Assembly: GCF_003014695.1 (NCBI RefSeq)
Contig: NZ_PYAS01000010.1
Coordinates: 277,336 to 341,335 of the forward strand
Length of the DNA stretch: 64,000 bases
Source: Dyadobacter jiangsuensis
GTDB taxonomy: Bacteria > Bacteroidota > Bacteroidia > Cytophagales > Spirosomataceae
Reading direction: 5' to 3'
Shown here: positions 29,401 to 38,336 of the stretch, piece after piece
Layout of the letters: each line of letters opens with the position of its first letter
Numbering within the stretch: position 1 is the stretch's first letter
The notes under the pieces: model-generated
Database searches by the model: none
Told to the model about the DNA's origin: nothing
What the model saw: only the letters and a program-made list of their open reading frames with translations
Translations under genes and position numbers: made by a program

Positions 29401-29746
29401 TAACACTGTACGTGCGGCTAACGTAGACGGAAACGGTGCAACTGCATACGGTTATCCTGGCAACCCGCCAAGAGCGATGTACATTTACGACGCGAGCTAC
29501 ATCAAACTGAGAGAAGTTGCGCTTACCTACGCGCTTCCACAGGCGATCGTAAGCAAACTGCGTGCGTTCAAGGAGATCGACATCTCGGTGATCGGACGTA
29601 ACCTTTGGATCATTCACAAAAATATGGAATTCCAAGATCCTGAAGAAGGTCTGGGCTCAGGTTTGCTGAATGGTGCGGGCGGTTACCAAAGCGGTGCTTA
29701 CCCGGCTGTAAGAAACTATGGTTTCAATGTTAAATTCCGTTTCTAA
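26492..29746 (+). CDS. SusC/RagA TonB-dependent outer membrane transporter
   Basis: 1084 residues. Signal peptide 1-21 (LHAQ), carboxypeptidase-D-like domain (about 25-105), plug (about 110-250, NPDNIASVNVLKGAAATALYGSRASNGVILVTTKQG) and beta barrel ending in FNVKFRF. No STN domain. Codon choice looks strongly biased by eye (for example AAC, GTA and GGT throughout), more so than in the SusC gene at 31393, which suggests high expression. It pairs with the SusD gene 5 bp downstream and has its own promoter 43 bp upstream. The substrate is unknown. Confidence 0.95.
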   Translation: MRKILCSLMGCLLLFVTQLHAQDLAVTGKVTADDGSTLPGVNISLKGTTRGTTTDTQGQYTISTSAGATLVFSFIGFQTQEVIVGNQTVVNVTLKSDVSQLQEVVVTALGQERKRNELVYAAQQINNEQIVQARNPNVMNALAGKIAGLDIKTNNNMGGSTSAIIRGYKSITGNNQALWVIDGVPVTNANTNSTDQQTGRAGTDYGNAASDINPDNIASVNVLKGAAATALYGSRASNGVILVTTKQGRKNSFDVTVNSGVTWGKIDKSTYVKYQKEYGAGYGGDGAKDQFYRGNLGSGEGDIAVFDADASFGAKFDPNRLVYQWDAIDPTSPTYGKMTPWVAAKNGPDAFFETAVTSNQSVNILGGGENTTFKVGYTRSDEKGVLPNSKLGKNLFNFSASFDLTKKLTISANANYSQVKGMGRYGTGYDGKNPNQQFRQWFQTNVDLLEQKAAYFRNRQDVTWNWGDPTAPFDDNGPIYSENPYFARYENFSNDSRDNFFGYAAAVYKIAPWIDLTTRFAYNGTQDMQEERIAFGSSDPAQYKRFNRGFNETNLDVIFNFRKAITKDINFSGLAGGSMRRSTENSIRAQTNGGMVVPGLFSLSNSANPIEAPTEAYRRIGVDGLYAQASFGYKDLVNLDLTARQDKSTTLSKNNNTYFYPAIGANFNISNLEALKRLGWLTMAKLSANYAEVGNDAPWGSTLDVYDKPTGLGNIPYFTLRNTKNNPDLKPERTKNYEFGLESAFLNDRVGFNFTYYRSATLDQILPVSITAATGYAFRYVNSGEVQNKGIEISAYVTPIKVQDFSWTLNVNFARNRNKVISLYGEGATKVTNVQIASLQGGVSINAAEGQPFGVIRGTNFVYHEGTGQKVVKTNGIYAATSSSSEIIGNPNPDWIGGVSNTLKYKTLSLSFLLDIRHGGDVWSLDQWYGEGTGLYPITAGLNELGNPKRSPVAQGGGVLFPGVQADGTPNTVRAANVDGNGATAYGYPGNPPRAMYIYDASYIKLREVALTYALPQAIVSKLRAFKEIDISVIGRNLWIIHKNMEFQDPEEGLGSGLLNGAGGYQSGAYPAVRNYGFNVKFRF

Positions 29747-29751
29747 GCGAT

Positions 29752-31188
29752 ATGAAAAAATTAATCATTCTCTTTCTCCCGTTCCTGATGCTGACGGCCT
29801 GCGTCGACAGCCTGGACGATTATAATGTGGATACCAAGCGTCCGTCTACGGCACCGCCTGTTACCTTTTTCTCGAATGCCTTGAAAGGCCTGGCCGACAC
29901 GCTCACCAGCCCGAACGTCAATGTAAACAACTATCGTTTGTATGTTCAGCACTGGACGACAACCACTTACCTGGATGAGCCTCGCTATAACGTTACTGCC
30001 CGTATCATTCCGGAATCATTCTGGCGCGGATTGTACAAAGGCGTAATTTCCGATTTGAATGAGTCGAGAAGGCTTATCAACGCGGACGCTCTTCTGTTGC
30101 CAGCTACGAAGGACGTGCAGTTGGCACAAATCGAAATCGTAGAGATCATGACGTGGGCTGCATTGGTAAATACTTTCGGAAACATTCCATATTCCGAAGC
30201 TATGAACCCGGAAAACCCGCTGCCTAAGTACGACGATGCGAAAACGATCTATGACGCCCTGCTGGTACGCCTCGATGCGGCACTGCCAAAACTCGAATCG
30301 AAGGGAACACCATTCGGCGGCGGCGACCTGCTTTACAAAGGGAATATTCCGAAATGGGTAAAATTCGGTAACTCACTGAAACTGAAGCTGGCGATGATCA
30401 TCGCTGACAGTGATCCGGAAAAAGCGAAAAAGCTGGTAGCCGAGGCTGCACCGAAAGTATTCACCAGCAATGCGGATAAAGCGGCTTTCCCATTCATTTC
30501 GACACCGCCGAACTACAACCCGATCGCCCAGAACATGAACTCGCTTTACACGAGCCGCCAGGATTTCATCCCTGCCGCAACCATCGTGACGCCAATGAAC
30601 GAGTTGAATGATCCGAGAAGACCTTTCTTCTTTACCACGCTCAACGACAAATACGTGGGTGGACAGTACGGTTTCTTGAACACATATTCTGCATTCTCAC
30701 ACGTGAGCGACAAGATCATCGATCCTGCTTTCGAAGGTCTGCTGCTTGACTACTCGGAAGTAGAATTCCTGCTTGCAGAAGCTGTTGAAAGAGGTTTCAT
30801 CACCGGCTCGGCTGCCGACCACTACAACAAGGCTGTTACGGCGTCAATCACTTACTGGGGTGGCACCGCGGCGGAAGCCACAGCATACCTGGCTCAGCCT
30901 AAGGTAGCATACGCAACTGCAACCGGTAACTGGAAAGAGAAAATCGGATTCCAGAAATGGATCGCTCTTTACAACAGAGGATGGGAGTCGTGGGTTGAAT
31001 GGAGAAGACTTGACTATCCGAAACTGTCTCCTCCGTCAGGTGGAAACGTACCGGCCGGTCTTGCAATTCCAGTGCGCATGATCTACCCGATCGTGGAACA
31101 AACCCTCAACGGTGCTAACCGCGAAGCTGCGGCAGGTGCTATTGGCGGCGACCTTGCTTCGACCAAATTGTGGTGGGATAAATTCTGA
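29752..31188 (+). CDS. SusD/RagB family lipoprotein (SusD-like_2 type)
   Basis: 478 residues. Lipobox LTAC with Cys at about residue 17, followed by VDSLDDYNVDTKRP, the typical mature start. The helical core and the C-terminal KIGFQKWIALYNRGWESWVEWRRLDYP segment (about 400-425) place it in the same subgroup as the SusD proteins at 21021 and 34641. It begins 5 bp after the SusC stop and is followed by a strong terminator, so the pair forms a two-gene operon. Confidence 0.94.
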   Translation: MKKLIILFLPFLMLTACVDSLDDYNVDTKRPSTAPPVTFFSNALKGLADTLTSPNVNVNNYRLYVQHWTTTTYLDEPRYNVTARIIPESFWRGLYKGVISDLNESRRLINADALLLPATKDVQLAQIEIVEIMTWAALVNTFGNIPYSEAMNPENPLPKYDDAKTIYDALLVRLDAALPKLESKGTPFGGGDLLYKGNIPKWVKFGNSLKLKLAMIIADSDPEKAKKLVAEAAPKVFTSNADKAAFPFISTPPNYNPIAQNMNSLYTSRQDFIPAATIVTPMNELNDPRRPFFFTTLNDKYVGGQYGFLNTYSAFSHVSDKIIDPAFEGLLLDYSEVEFLLAEAVERGFITGSAADHYNKAVTASITYWGGTAAEATAYLAQPKVAYATATGNWKEKIGFQKWIALYNRGWESWVEWRRLDYPKLSPPSGGNVPAGLAIPVRMIYPIVEQTLNGANREAAAGAIGGDLASTKLWWDKF

Positions 31189-31210
31189 TATCCGAACCAG
31201 GAATATGCAG

Positions 31211-31242
31211 AAAGGCGGGCTTCGGTCCGCCTTTCTTTTTTT
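31211..31242 (+). terminator. Rho-independent terminator after SusC/SusD pair
   Basis: A 10-bp stem (31211-31220 with 31225-31234, one G-T pair) closes a TTCG tetraloop and is followed by a T-rich tail to 31242. Confidence 0.9.
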
Positions 31243-31392
31243 GTAGTAATCACAATCCGCCCGGGGGTAGTATACCGGTTAAAAGCTCAACCCCGCCGGA
31301 CGCTGGATGCATGCCGGATATGCGCTTTTGATCATTGTAAATTCAGAGTCATAAGGTTTTCGAAAACCCTTCCACCTACAAACCTGACTTTG

Positions 31393-34300
31393 ATGAAACG
31401 ACTACTACTCATGATCGGAGCCGGCATGCTCGTGCTCATTCTCACCACTGCTCATGCGCAAACGCACGACCTGACCGGCAAGGTCACTGCCGAAGATGGA
31501 TCGGTACTGCCCGGCGTAAACATTTCGCTAAAGAACACCACAAAGGGTGCGATCACCGATGACAAAGGCCAGTACACAATCTCTGCCGACCCAGGCTCCA
31601 CTCTTGTGTTCAGCTTTATTGGATTCAAAAGCAAGGAAGCTCTGGTTGGAAACCAAACAAAGCTCGACATAGTCCTGATCAGCGATGAAACACAACTTCA
31701 GGAAATCGTCATCACCTCACTCGGCATTGCCCGCGAAAAGAAGGCACTTGGCTATGCAGTACAGGAAATCAAAGCCGACAAACTCACCCTCGCCCGCGAC
31801 CCTAATATTGGAAATGCGCTCGCGGGCAAGATAGCGGGTGTTCAGGTGTTAGGCCAATCGGCGGCGAAATTTGGCACGCCCAGCATCCGCATCAGGGGAA
31901 TCAACTCACTGACAGGCAGCGATCCTCTTTACGTGGTAGACGGCACACCGACAGACATCAGTATGGTGAACATGGATGATGTTGAATCACTTACCGTATT
32001 AAAAGGTCCTTCCGCTACGGCATTATACGGCAATCGCGCTTCCGCCGGGGTGGTGGTCGTAACGACTAAAAGAGGAAAATCCGGAGAAACATCTCTGACC
32101 TTCAACCATAGCATGACTATGGATCAGGTGTCGCTACTGCCCAAATATCAAAATGAATATGGAGGCGGCTATTCACAGGAGTGGGAAACTTTCAAGTTTG
32201 ATCCCAAAATACACCCGGCCACATGGGCATCGTTCGAAGGTCAGCGAATTTTGGATTACTCCGCGGATGAAAGCTGGGGACCCAAACTAGACGGCTCCAT
32301 GCATCGCTCTGCATTCTCGTGGCAACCGGGCGAAGGTTTTGGAAAAGAGACTCCATACATCGCCCATCCGAACAATGTCCGTGATTTCTTTGAAAAACCT
32401 GTGAGCTACAATTCAAATATCGCGTTTTCCAAAGCGGGTGACGGCTACTCTTCCCGTATTTCCTACACACATATTGTCAACAACGGCATCGTCCCAAACA
32501 GCCGCCAGCTCCGCGATTACATAAGCGCAAAAACCGCCGTGACGTTCGCCAAAAAACTTACTGCAGAACTCAATGTAAATTATACCGGAACCAAAACCGA
32601 CAACACGCCCGCTGATCGCTATGGCAGCAGCGGCGGTACCGGCCCGGGAACAAATCTTTTCAGCACAAGCAACTCTACATTAAACGGATACAACCAGACT
32701 AGCGGCTCGTTTAACCAGTGGTTTCAGCGCCAGTTGGATATTAAAGACCTCCAAAACTACAAAAATCCGGATGGTACTTTTAGAAGCTGGAACATTGGCA
32801 GCCCTACGGACGCGCGACCCAAATATTGGGATAGCCCTTACACCCAGGTATATGAGAACACCAATATCAACCGGCAGCAGCGCATTTTCGGGGACGCCGG
32901 GCTCACCTATCAGGTTACGGACTACCTAAAAATAACCGGCAAATTCCGTCGCGATTATGGAACCTACTTTATGGACGGGCGTGTGGCGTCTGGAACTTTA
33001 AACGCAGGCGGATTGGGCGCATATGCTTATTTGAGCGGAGCAACCCTCGAAAACAACTACGAGAGTATTGTGAGCTTCAATAAGGATATTCAAAAGATAT
33101 CGATACTTGTGAATGCGGGCGGCAATATACGCTACAACCGTACGGAGGGAACGCTCCAGGCGACCGCCGGCGGGCTTACCACGCCTGGTTACTACAATAT
33201 AGCCGGATCCAAAGATCGCCCAATAACATCAAACTACCTGTTCGAAAGGAAAACAAACAGCTTGTTTGCCAACGCCAGTCTCGGATATGGAGATTTTCTT
33301 TTCGTGGAGGGTTCTATAAGAAATGACTGGTCATCGACGCTCCCGGCGGTGAACAATGCCTATTTGTACCCCTCGGTATCTACCAGTCTGGTCTTTTCTG
33401 AGTTTATTCCCGTTAACAGGGTATTGTCATTCGGCAAGCTGAGAGCAGGCTATGCACAAGTTGGAACCGATCTAGGAGCCTACCAAACTGCCCTGAGTTA
33501 CAATGTTGGAACACCGTACGGAACAAGCCCCGTTATGACACTCCCCGGCACCCTGCCCAACTCTCTCCTGAAACCCGGCATGTCGTCGTCATACGAAGGC
33601 GGAATCGATCTACAATTTTTCAGCAATCGCCTCGGACTTGAATTCACAGCCTATAAGAACAACAATAGCAACCAGATCATACCATTAGCGGTAGCATCTA
33701 CGAGCGGCTATAACAACGCCGTCGTCAATGCAGGCTTAATTACTACGAAAGGGCTCGAACTCCACCTTTCAGCCCAGCCAGTTAAAACCGAAGCATTTAC
33801 CTGGGAGCTGGACATCAATGCCGACAGAAACCAATCCAAAGTGGTCGAGTTGACTGAACAAAGTAACAATTACCGGATCGACGGCCCGCAGTGGCGCGCG
33901 CTCACACTCAATGCACGTGTGGGAGAAGATTGGGGAATGCTGGAAGGGGTCGGTATTAAAAAAGATGCAAATGGCAAAAAGGTAGTCTACGCTGCCACCC
34001 CGGAAAATATCAAAGCAGGAAAAGCAGGTTTGTATGTAAAAGAAAACAACGTCAATCTCGGTAATGTACTACCCAAATTCAAAGGCGGATTGATCAATGC
34101 ATTTCAATACAAAGGTCTCACACTTCAGGCTAGCACTGATTTCGTCGTGGGTGGGAAATTTTTCTCTGTCACCCGGATGTTCAACGCCGGATCAGGCCTG
34201 GCTGCGGAAACTGCCGGCAACAACGAATTAGGTAATCCAAAACGCGATGATCCCGACAAAGGAGGCGGTGTACTGCTGGATGCGGTTACGGAAGACGGCC

Positions 34301-34611
34301 AACCCAACACGCACAGGGTCGATACTCAAAATCTCTACGAAAACTGGCTTTTTGCGCTCAACGAGCAATGGATATACGATAAAACCTATGTAAAACTCCG
34401 GGAGGTGTCGCTAGGCTACAAAATCCCAAAAAGGTATCTGGGTAAATATCTAAAGTCGGCCAGCGTATCATTGATCGGCCGCAACTTGCTCCTGATTTAC
34501 AGCGCTATTGGCGGCGGTATCGACATTTCTGAAACCGAAACGCTCTGGTACGAAGGCGGGCAATTGCCTCCGGTAAGATCCGTCGGCGCGACACTCCGAG
34601 TCGGCTTTTAA
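31393..34611 (+). CDS. SusC/RagA TonB-dependent outer membrane transporter
   Basis: 1072 residues from ATG at 31393. Signal peptide 1-22 (AHAQ), carboxypeptidase-D-like domain (about 26-105), plug (about 110-235, MDDVESLTVLKGPSATALYGNRASAGVVVVTTKRG) and barrel ending in TLRVGF. No STN domain. Its N-terminal 120 residues resemble those of the SusC at 26492 (for example DGSVLPGVNISLK and GQYTIS-STLVFSFIGF), so the tandem pairs probably arose by duplication. By eye its codon choice is less biased, suggesting weaker expression. I see no promoter consensus in the 204 bp upstream. Confidence 0.95.
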   Translation: MKRLLLMIGAGMLVLILTTAHAQTHDLTGKVTAEDGSVLPGVNISLKNTTKGAITDDKGQYTISADPGSTLVFSFIGFKSKEALVGNQTKLDIVLISDETQLQEIVITSLGIAREKKALGYAVQEIKADKLTLARDPNIGNALAGKIAGVQVLGQSAAKFGTPSIRIRGINSLTGSDPLYVVDGTPTDISMVNMDDVESLTVLKGPSATALYGNRASAGVVVVTTKRGKSGETSLTFNHSMTMDQVSLLPKYQNEYGGGYSQEWETFKFDPKIHPATWASFEGQRILDYSADESWGPKLDGSMHRSAFSWQPGEGFGKETPYIAHPNNVRDFFEKPVSYNSNIAFSKAGDGYSSRISYTHIVNNGIVPNSRQLRDYISAKTAVTFAKKLTAELNVNYTGTKTDNTPADRYGSSGGTGPGTNLFSTSNSTLNGYNQTSGSFNQWFQRQLDIKDLQNYKNPDGTFRSWNIGSPTDARPKYWDSPYTQVYENTNINRQQRIFGDAGLTYQVTDYLKITGKFRRDYGTYFMDGRVASGTLNAGGLGAYAYLSGATLENNYESIVSFNKDIQKISILVNAGGNIRYNRTEGTLQATAGGLTTPGYYNIAGSKDRPITSNYLFERKTNSLFANASLGYGDFLFVEGSIRNDWSSTLPAVNNAYLYPSVSTSLVFSEFIPVNRVLSFGKLRAGYAQVGTDLGAYQTALSYNVGTPYGTSPVMTLPGTLPNSLLKPGMSSSYEGGIDLQFFSNRLGLEFTAYKNNNSNQIIPLAVASTSGYNNAVVNAGLITTKGLELHLSAQPVKTEAFTWELDINADRNQSKVVELTEQSNNYRIDGPQWRALTLNARVGEDWGMLEGVGIKKDANGKKVVYAATPENIKAGKAGLYVKENNVNLGNVLPKFKGGLINAFQYKGLTLQASTDFVVGGKFFSVTRMFNAGSGLAAETAGNNELGNPKRDDPDKGGGVLLDAVTEDGQPNTHRVDTQNLYENWLFALNEQWIYDKTYVKLREVSLGYKIPKRYLGKYLKSASVSLIGRNLLLIYSAIGGGIDISETETLWYEGGQLPPVRSVGATLRVGF

Positions 34612-34640
34612 CTACCCTTTCATCTCAATTCCTTATGATC

Positions 34641-36089
34641 ATGAAAAAATACCGGCAATTAGCTGTCCTGTCACTCCTCCTGCTCATTACCGCACCGGGA
34701 TGCAGCGACTTTGGAAATATCAACATCAACCCCAATAACCCGTCCGCGCCGAGCACTGCGGGCCTTCTCACGGGCGCGCTCCGCAATGTGGGCATCATCA
34801 ACGCACAGGTAGGCCCTGGCGGTGCGAACATCGTCCCTGCGATGTATGTGCAGCAATTCGGAGATGTGATTTACATTGAGGATTCGAAATACAAGACGAT
34901 CAATTTCAATTATAATGGCTGGTACGCCGGTCCGCTGATTAACCTGCAACATATCATCGAGCTTAATACCGATGAAAAAACCAGGGTTAATGCATCCACA
35001 TTTGGTTCCAATGCCAATCAGATCGCGATTGCGCGAATCCTCAAAGCCTATTTCTTCCAATGGATCACTGACCGATGGGGCGACATTCCCTACTCAGAAG
35101 CACTAAAAGGCGACGCCGACTTCACGCCGGCATTTGATAAACAGGAGACGATCTACACTGACCTTTTCAAGGAATGGAAAGAAGCAGGTGCGCAATTCGA
35201 CGAAGGCAAAGCATTTCAGGGTGATATTCTTTTGAACGGAAGCAGTGCTAAATGGAAAAAATTCGCCAATTCTCTTCGGCTTATAGCAGCGCTACGGCTT
35301 TCAAAAGTCAAGCCGGATTTAGGCAAAAAAGAATTTCAGGCTGCATTGGACGACGGGGTTATCAGCTCCTCAGCCGACAATATCCAATATAAGTTCCTTG
35401 CCGAATCGACCAATGAAAACCCGATTTATACCAATTATGTCGTCAGCAACAGGAAGGATTATGCATTAAGCGATGTATTTATAAACTATTTAAAGAAAGT
35501 ATCAGACCCACGACTCCCCTACCTGGCAGCCAAAAATATTTCTGGTGAATACGTCGGTGTGCCGTACGCCGTCGGAGGAGCTAAGGCGCAAGATTTATCA
35601 TTGATTGGATCCGTTCTTTCGCAGCAAAATTCCGCTGTAAATATCATTACCTATTCACAAGTGCTATTCGCGCAGGCCGAGGCCGCCGCATTGGGCTGGA
35701 CGAACGGCAATACCAAAGCGCTCTACGAATCGGCTGTTGAGGCTTCATTACAGCAATGGATGGGCAATAGCTACACCGAAGGCGCGCTAAAAAGCTATCT
35801 CGCACAGCCGGATGTTGCCTACACTGCCAATACGGCAATCGAACGGATCAGCACGCAGCGATGGATCGCATTGTTTTTCCAAGGTACCGAAGCGTGGTCC
35901 GAATGGCGAAGAACCGGGTTCCCCGTGTTGAAACCAGCCGCAACCACCCTCAACGGCGGCACGGAGATTCCCCGCCGCCTCGCCTATCCCGTAACGGAAA
36001 ACAACATTAATCACGATAACTACCAAGCGGTACTCAGCAGCCAGGGCAAAGACGACCATTACACAAGAGTATGGTGGGACAAACCCTGA
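34641..36089 (+). CDS. SusD/RagB family lipoprotein (SusD-like_2 type)
   Basis: 482 residues from ATG at 34641 (MKKYRQ); an in-frame ATG at 34635 adds two residues. Lipobox TAPGC with Cys at about 20, then SDFGNININPNNPS, the conserved mature start. The C-terminal block RISTQRWIALFFQGTEAWSEWRRTGFP matches the SusD at 29752 closely, in line with tandem duplication. It is followed by a strong terminator and closes the run of SusCD pairs. Confidence 0.94.
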   Translation: MKKYRQLAVLSLLLLITAPGCSDFGNININPNNPSAPSTAGLLTGALRNVGIINAQVGPGGANIVPAMYVQQFGDVIYIEDSKYKTINFNYNGWYAGPLINLQHIIELNTDEKTRVNASTFGSNANQIAIARILKAYFFQWITDRWGDIPYSEALKGDADFTPAFDKQETIYTDLFKEWKEAGAQFDEGKAFQGDILLNGSSAKWKKFANSLRLIAALRLSKVKPDLGKKEFQAALDDGVISSSADNIQYKFLAESTNENPIYTNYVVSNRKDYALSDVFINYLKKVSDPRLPYLAAKNISGEYVGVPYAVGGAKAQDLSLIGSVLSQQNSAVNIITYSQVLFAQAEAAALGWTNGNTKALYESAVEASLQQWMGNSYTEGALKSYLAQPDVAYTANTAIERISTQRWIALFFQGTEAWSEWRRTGFPVLKPAATTLNGGTEIPRRLAYPVTENNINHDNYQAVLSSQGKDDHYTRVWWDKP

Positions 36090-36123
36090 CCAAGATAAAT
36101 TACAAGTTTCCCGATAGTGCTTT

Positions 36124-36160
36124 TTCAGCCACGTGCTTCACGTGGCTGAACTTTTTTTTT
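36124..36160 (+). terminator. Rho-independent terminator after the second plus-strand SusC/SusD pair
   Basis: A perfect 12-bp stem (36124-36135 with 36139-36150) with a 3-nt loop is followed by C and nine T. The T run just before the stem could also make it work in the other direction. Confidence 0.92.
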
Positions 36161-36204
36161 GTAAAAAGTCATCACAAAACCTTCAAAACAATGCAGTCGT
36201 ATCG

Positions 36205-36232
36205 TTGCGTCATTTGATTTTCTTTAACTTTG
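36205..36232 (+). promoter_or_regulatory. Promoter of the aminotransferase gene
   Basis: TAACTTTG (36225-36232) matches TAnnTTTG, with a TTG at 36205-36207. The 17-bp spacer is a little short. The leader to ATG 36256 would be about 15-20 nt. Confidence 0.5.
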
Positions 36233-36255
36233 AGAATTATCCAACTCTTGAAAAA

Positions 36256-37500
36256 ATGGAATTTTTAAAAAGCGACCGTCTGAATCATCTGAAATACGAG
36301 ATCCGCGGTGCTACCTACCAGAAAGCGTTAGAGCTTGAAAGTCAGGGCTACAAAATCCATAACCTGAACATCGGTAACCCCGCACCGTTCGGTTTCGATT
36401 CGCCCGACGAGATCGTCCACGACATCATCATGAACATCCGCAATGCGCAAGGCTACTCGGATTCTCGTGGCTTGTTCGCGGCGCGCAAGGCGATCATGCA
36501 CTACACACAAACGATTGGTATTCAAGATGTTGAAATCAACGACATTTTCATTGGAAACGGTGTCAGTGAGTTGATCCTGCTCTCGATGCAGGCATTGCTC
36601 AACCCCGGCGACGAGATACTTGTGCCTTCTCCTGACTATCCGCTTTGGACAGCCGCCATTTCACTCAGCGGCGGGACACCGGTACATTATATATGTGATG
36701 AACAGGCCGATTGGAACCCCGATCTGGACGATCTCGAAAAGAAAATCACTTCGCGTACCAAGGGGATTGTGATCATCAATCCCAACAATCCGACGGGCGC
36801 GGTTTACGATAAAGAAGTATTGGCCCGCATCGCCCGCATCGCGGAAGAGCATGGCCTGATCGTCTTCTCAGACGAGATTTACGATAAGATACTCTATGAC
36901 GGAGCGGCACATTATCCGATGGGCTCGTTTGTCACGGATACACTCTGCGTTTCTTACGGCGGCTTATCGAAAAACTACCGCTCGGCTGGTTTCCGTGGCG
37001 GCTGGATGATCCTCAGTGGCGCGAAACAAAAAGCCAAATCATACGCGGAAGGCCTGCTCCTGCTCGCAAGCATGCGCCTGTGTGCGAACGTACCTACGCA
37101 ATACGCGATCCAAACCGCATTGGGCGGTTACCAGAGTATCAAGGAACACGTGGTGCCGACAGGCCGGTTGTATAAACAAATGAACCTGGTTTACGACCGA
37201 CTGACGTCCATTCCAGGCATTACTTGCGTGAAACCGAAAGGTTCACTGTACGTTTTCCCTAAAATCGATTTGAAAAAATTCGGTTTCAAGGCAGATGACC
37301 AGTTTGTATACGAGCTGCTTTCCGATCAGAAAGTGCTGGTAGTAGCGGGTACGGGCTTCAATTATCATTTGGATCCGCATTTCCGTATTGTATTCCTGCC
37401 GACTATCGACGAGTTGAACCAGGCGATGGACAAGCTGGAATTCTTCCTGACCAACCGCCGTGTCATGTCGACGCGCACCGTTGAAGACATTATTGCATAA
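36256..37500 (+). CDS. PLP-dependent aminotransferase class I/II (AlaA-like)
   Basis: 414 residues from ATG at 36256; the frame is open upstream, but MEFLKSDRLNHLKYEIRG is the natural start. Fold-type I features are clear: NPNNPTGAVY (about 175-184), Asp206 in SDEIYD (binds the pyridine nitrogen), and SKN with the PLP-binding Lys239 in GGLSKNYRSAGFRGGW. Length and motifs fit the alanine-pyruvate aminotransferases of the AlaA/AlaC group, a cytoplasmic role in alanine synthesis. Aspartate aminotransferase activity is an alternative. It has its own promoter and follows a strong terminator. Confidence 0.88.
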   Translation: MEFLKSDRLNHLKYEIRGATYQKALELESQGYKIHNLNIGNPAPFGFDSPDEIVHDIIMNIRNAQGYSDSRGLFAARKAIMHYTQTIGIQDVEINDIFIGNGVSELILLSMQALLNPGDEILVPSPDYPLWTAAISLSGGTPVHYICDEQADWNPDLDDLEKKITSRTKGIVIINPNNPTGAVYDKEVLARIARIAEEHGLIVFSDEIYDKILYDGAAHYPMGSFVTDTLCVSYGGLSKNYRSAGFRGGWMILSGAKQKAKSYAEGLLLLASMRLCANVPTQYAIQTALGGYQSIKEHVVPTGRLYKQMNLVYDRLTSIPGITCVKPKGSLYVFPKIDLKKFGFKADDQFVYELLSDQKVLVVAGTGFNYHLDPHFRIVFLPTIDELNQAMDKLEFFLTNRRVMSTRTVEDIIA

Positions 37501-37543
37501 GTAATAGTTAACCTAAACCTCCACTGAAAGTACTTATCGCCCG

Positions 37544-38332
37544 ATGACCATCCCCGACAGAACCATTCAGGAGGCTAAGCGCCAGCGGCTGTTCCTCCTC
37601 CTTTGCGGTATCTTTCTTACCAACGCGCTCATTGCGGAGATCATAGGCGGTAAAATATTTTCAGTGGAGACACTTTTGGGCATTGCCCCGGCCCAATTAC
37701 CGATCGGTGGCCAAAAGCTGGATTTTAACATGACGGCAGGGGTTATCAGCTGGCCGATCGTGTTTATTACGTCCGATATAATCAACGAGTATTTCGGCCG
37801 AAAGGGGGTTAAAAGAATCTCCTATGTAACTTCGGCGCTGATCGTCTACACATTCCTGATCATTTACGTGGCGACCAAGGTACCGCCCGCACAGTTCTGG
37901 CTCGACCTCAACAATACCGATACCCACGGTAACACATTCAATATCAACGACGCATTCTCCAAAATTTTCAACCAGGGTCTCGGCATTATGATCGGCTCGA
38001 TCACAGCCTTCTTATTGGGGCAATTGCTGGATATCCTCGTATTCTCCTGGCTCCGCCGGAAAACCGGCAGCCGCTTCATCTGGCTCCGCGCCACCGGCTC
38101 GACTATGTTCTCGCAACTGATCGACAGCTTCGTCGTAATCGGGATCGCGTTTTATGTTTTCGGGAATTGGGATTTGAAACTGGTCTTTTCAGTAGGGACC
38201 ATCAATTATCTATACAAGGGCGTGGTGGCAATCCTTTTGACGCCCCTTTTGTACATCGCGCATTATTTTATCGATAATTACCTCGGTAAGGAGTACGCGG
38301 AGGAGCTTTCGCACCACGCCGCGCACGAGTAG
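37544..38332 (+). CDS. Queuosine precursor transporter, VUT/YhhQ family
   Basis: 262 residues with about six membrane helices. The N-terminal GIFLTNALIAEIIGGKIF, the segment SWPIVFITSDIINEYFGRKGVKR and the later LWLRATGSTMFSQLIDSFVVIGIAFY match the VUT family (YhhQ in E. coli), which imports queuosine precursors such as preQ0 and preQ1. Compared with YhhQ it has an extra loop at about residues 108-135. It lies 43 bp after the aminotransferase gene on the same strand. It converges on the SpoU methyltransferase gene, with 4 bp between them. Confidence 0.9.
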   Translation: MTIPDRTIQEAKRQRLFLLLCGIFLTNALIAEIIGGKIFSVETLLGIAPAQLPIGGQKLDFNMTAGVISWPIVFITSDIINEYFGRKGVKRISYVTSALIVYTFLIIYVATKVPPAQFWLDLNNTDTHGNTFNINDAFSKIFNQGLGIMIGSITAFLLGQLLDILVFSWLRRKTGSRFIWLRATGSTMFSQLIDSFVVIGIAFYVFGNWDLKLVFSVGTINYLYKGVVAILLTPLLYIAHYFIDNYLGKEYAEELSHHAAHE

Positions 38333-38336
38333 CGTG

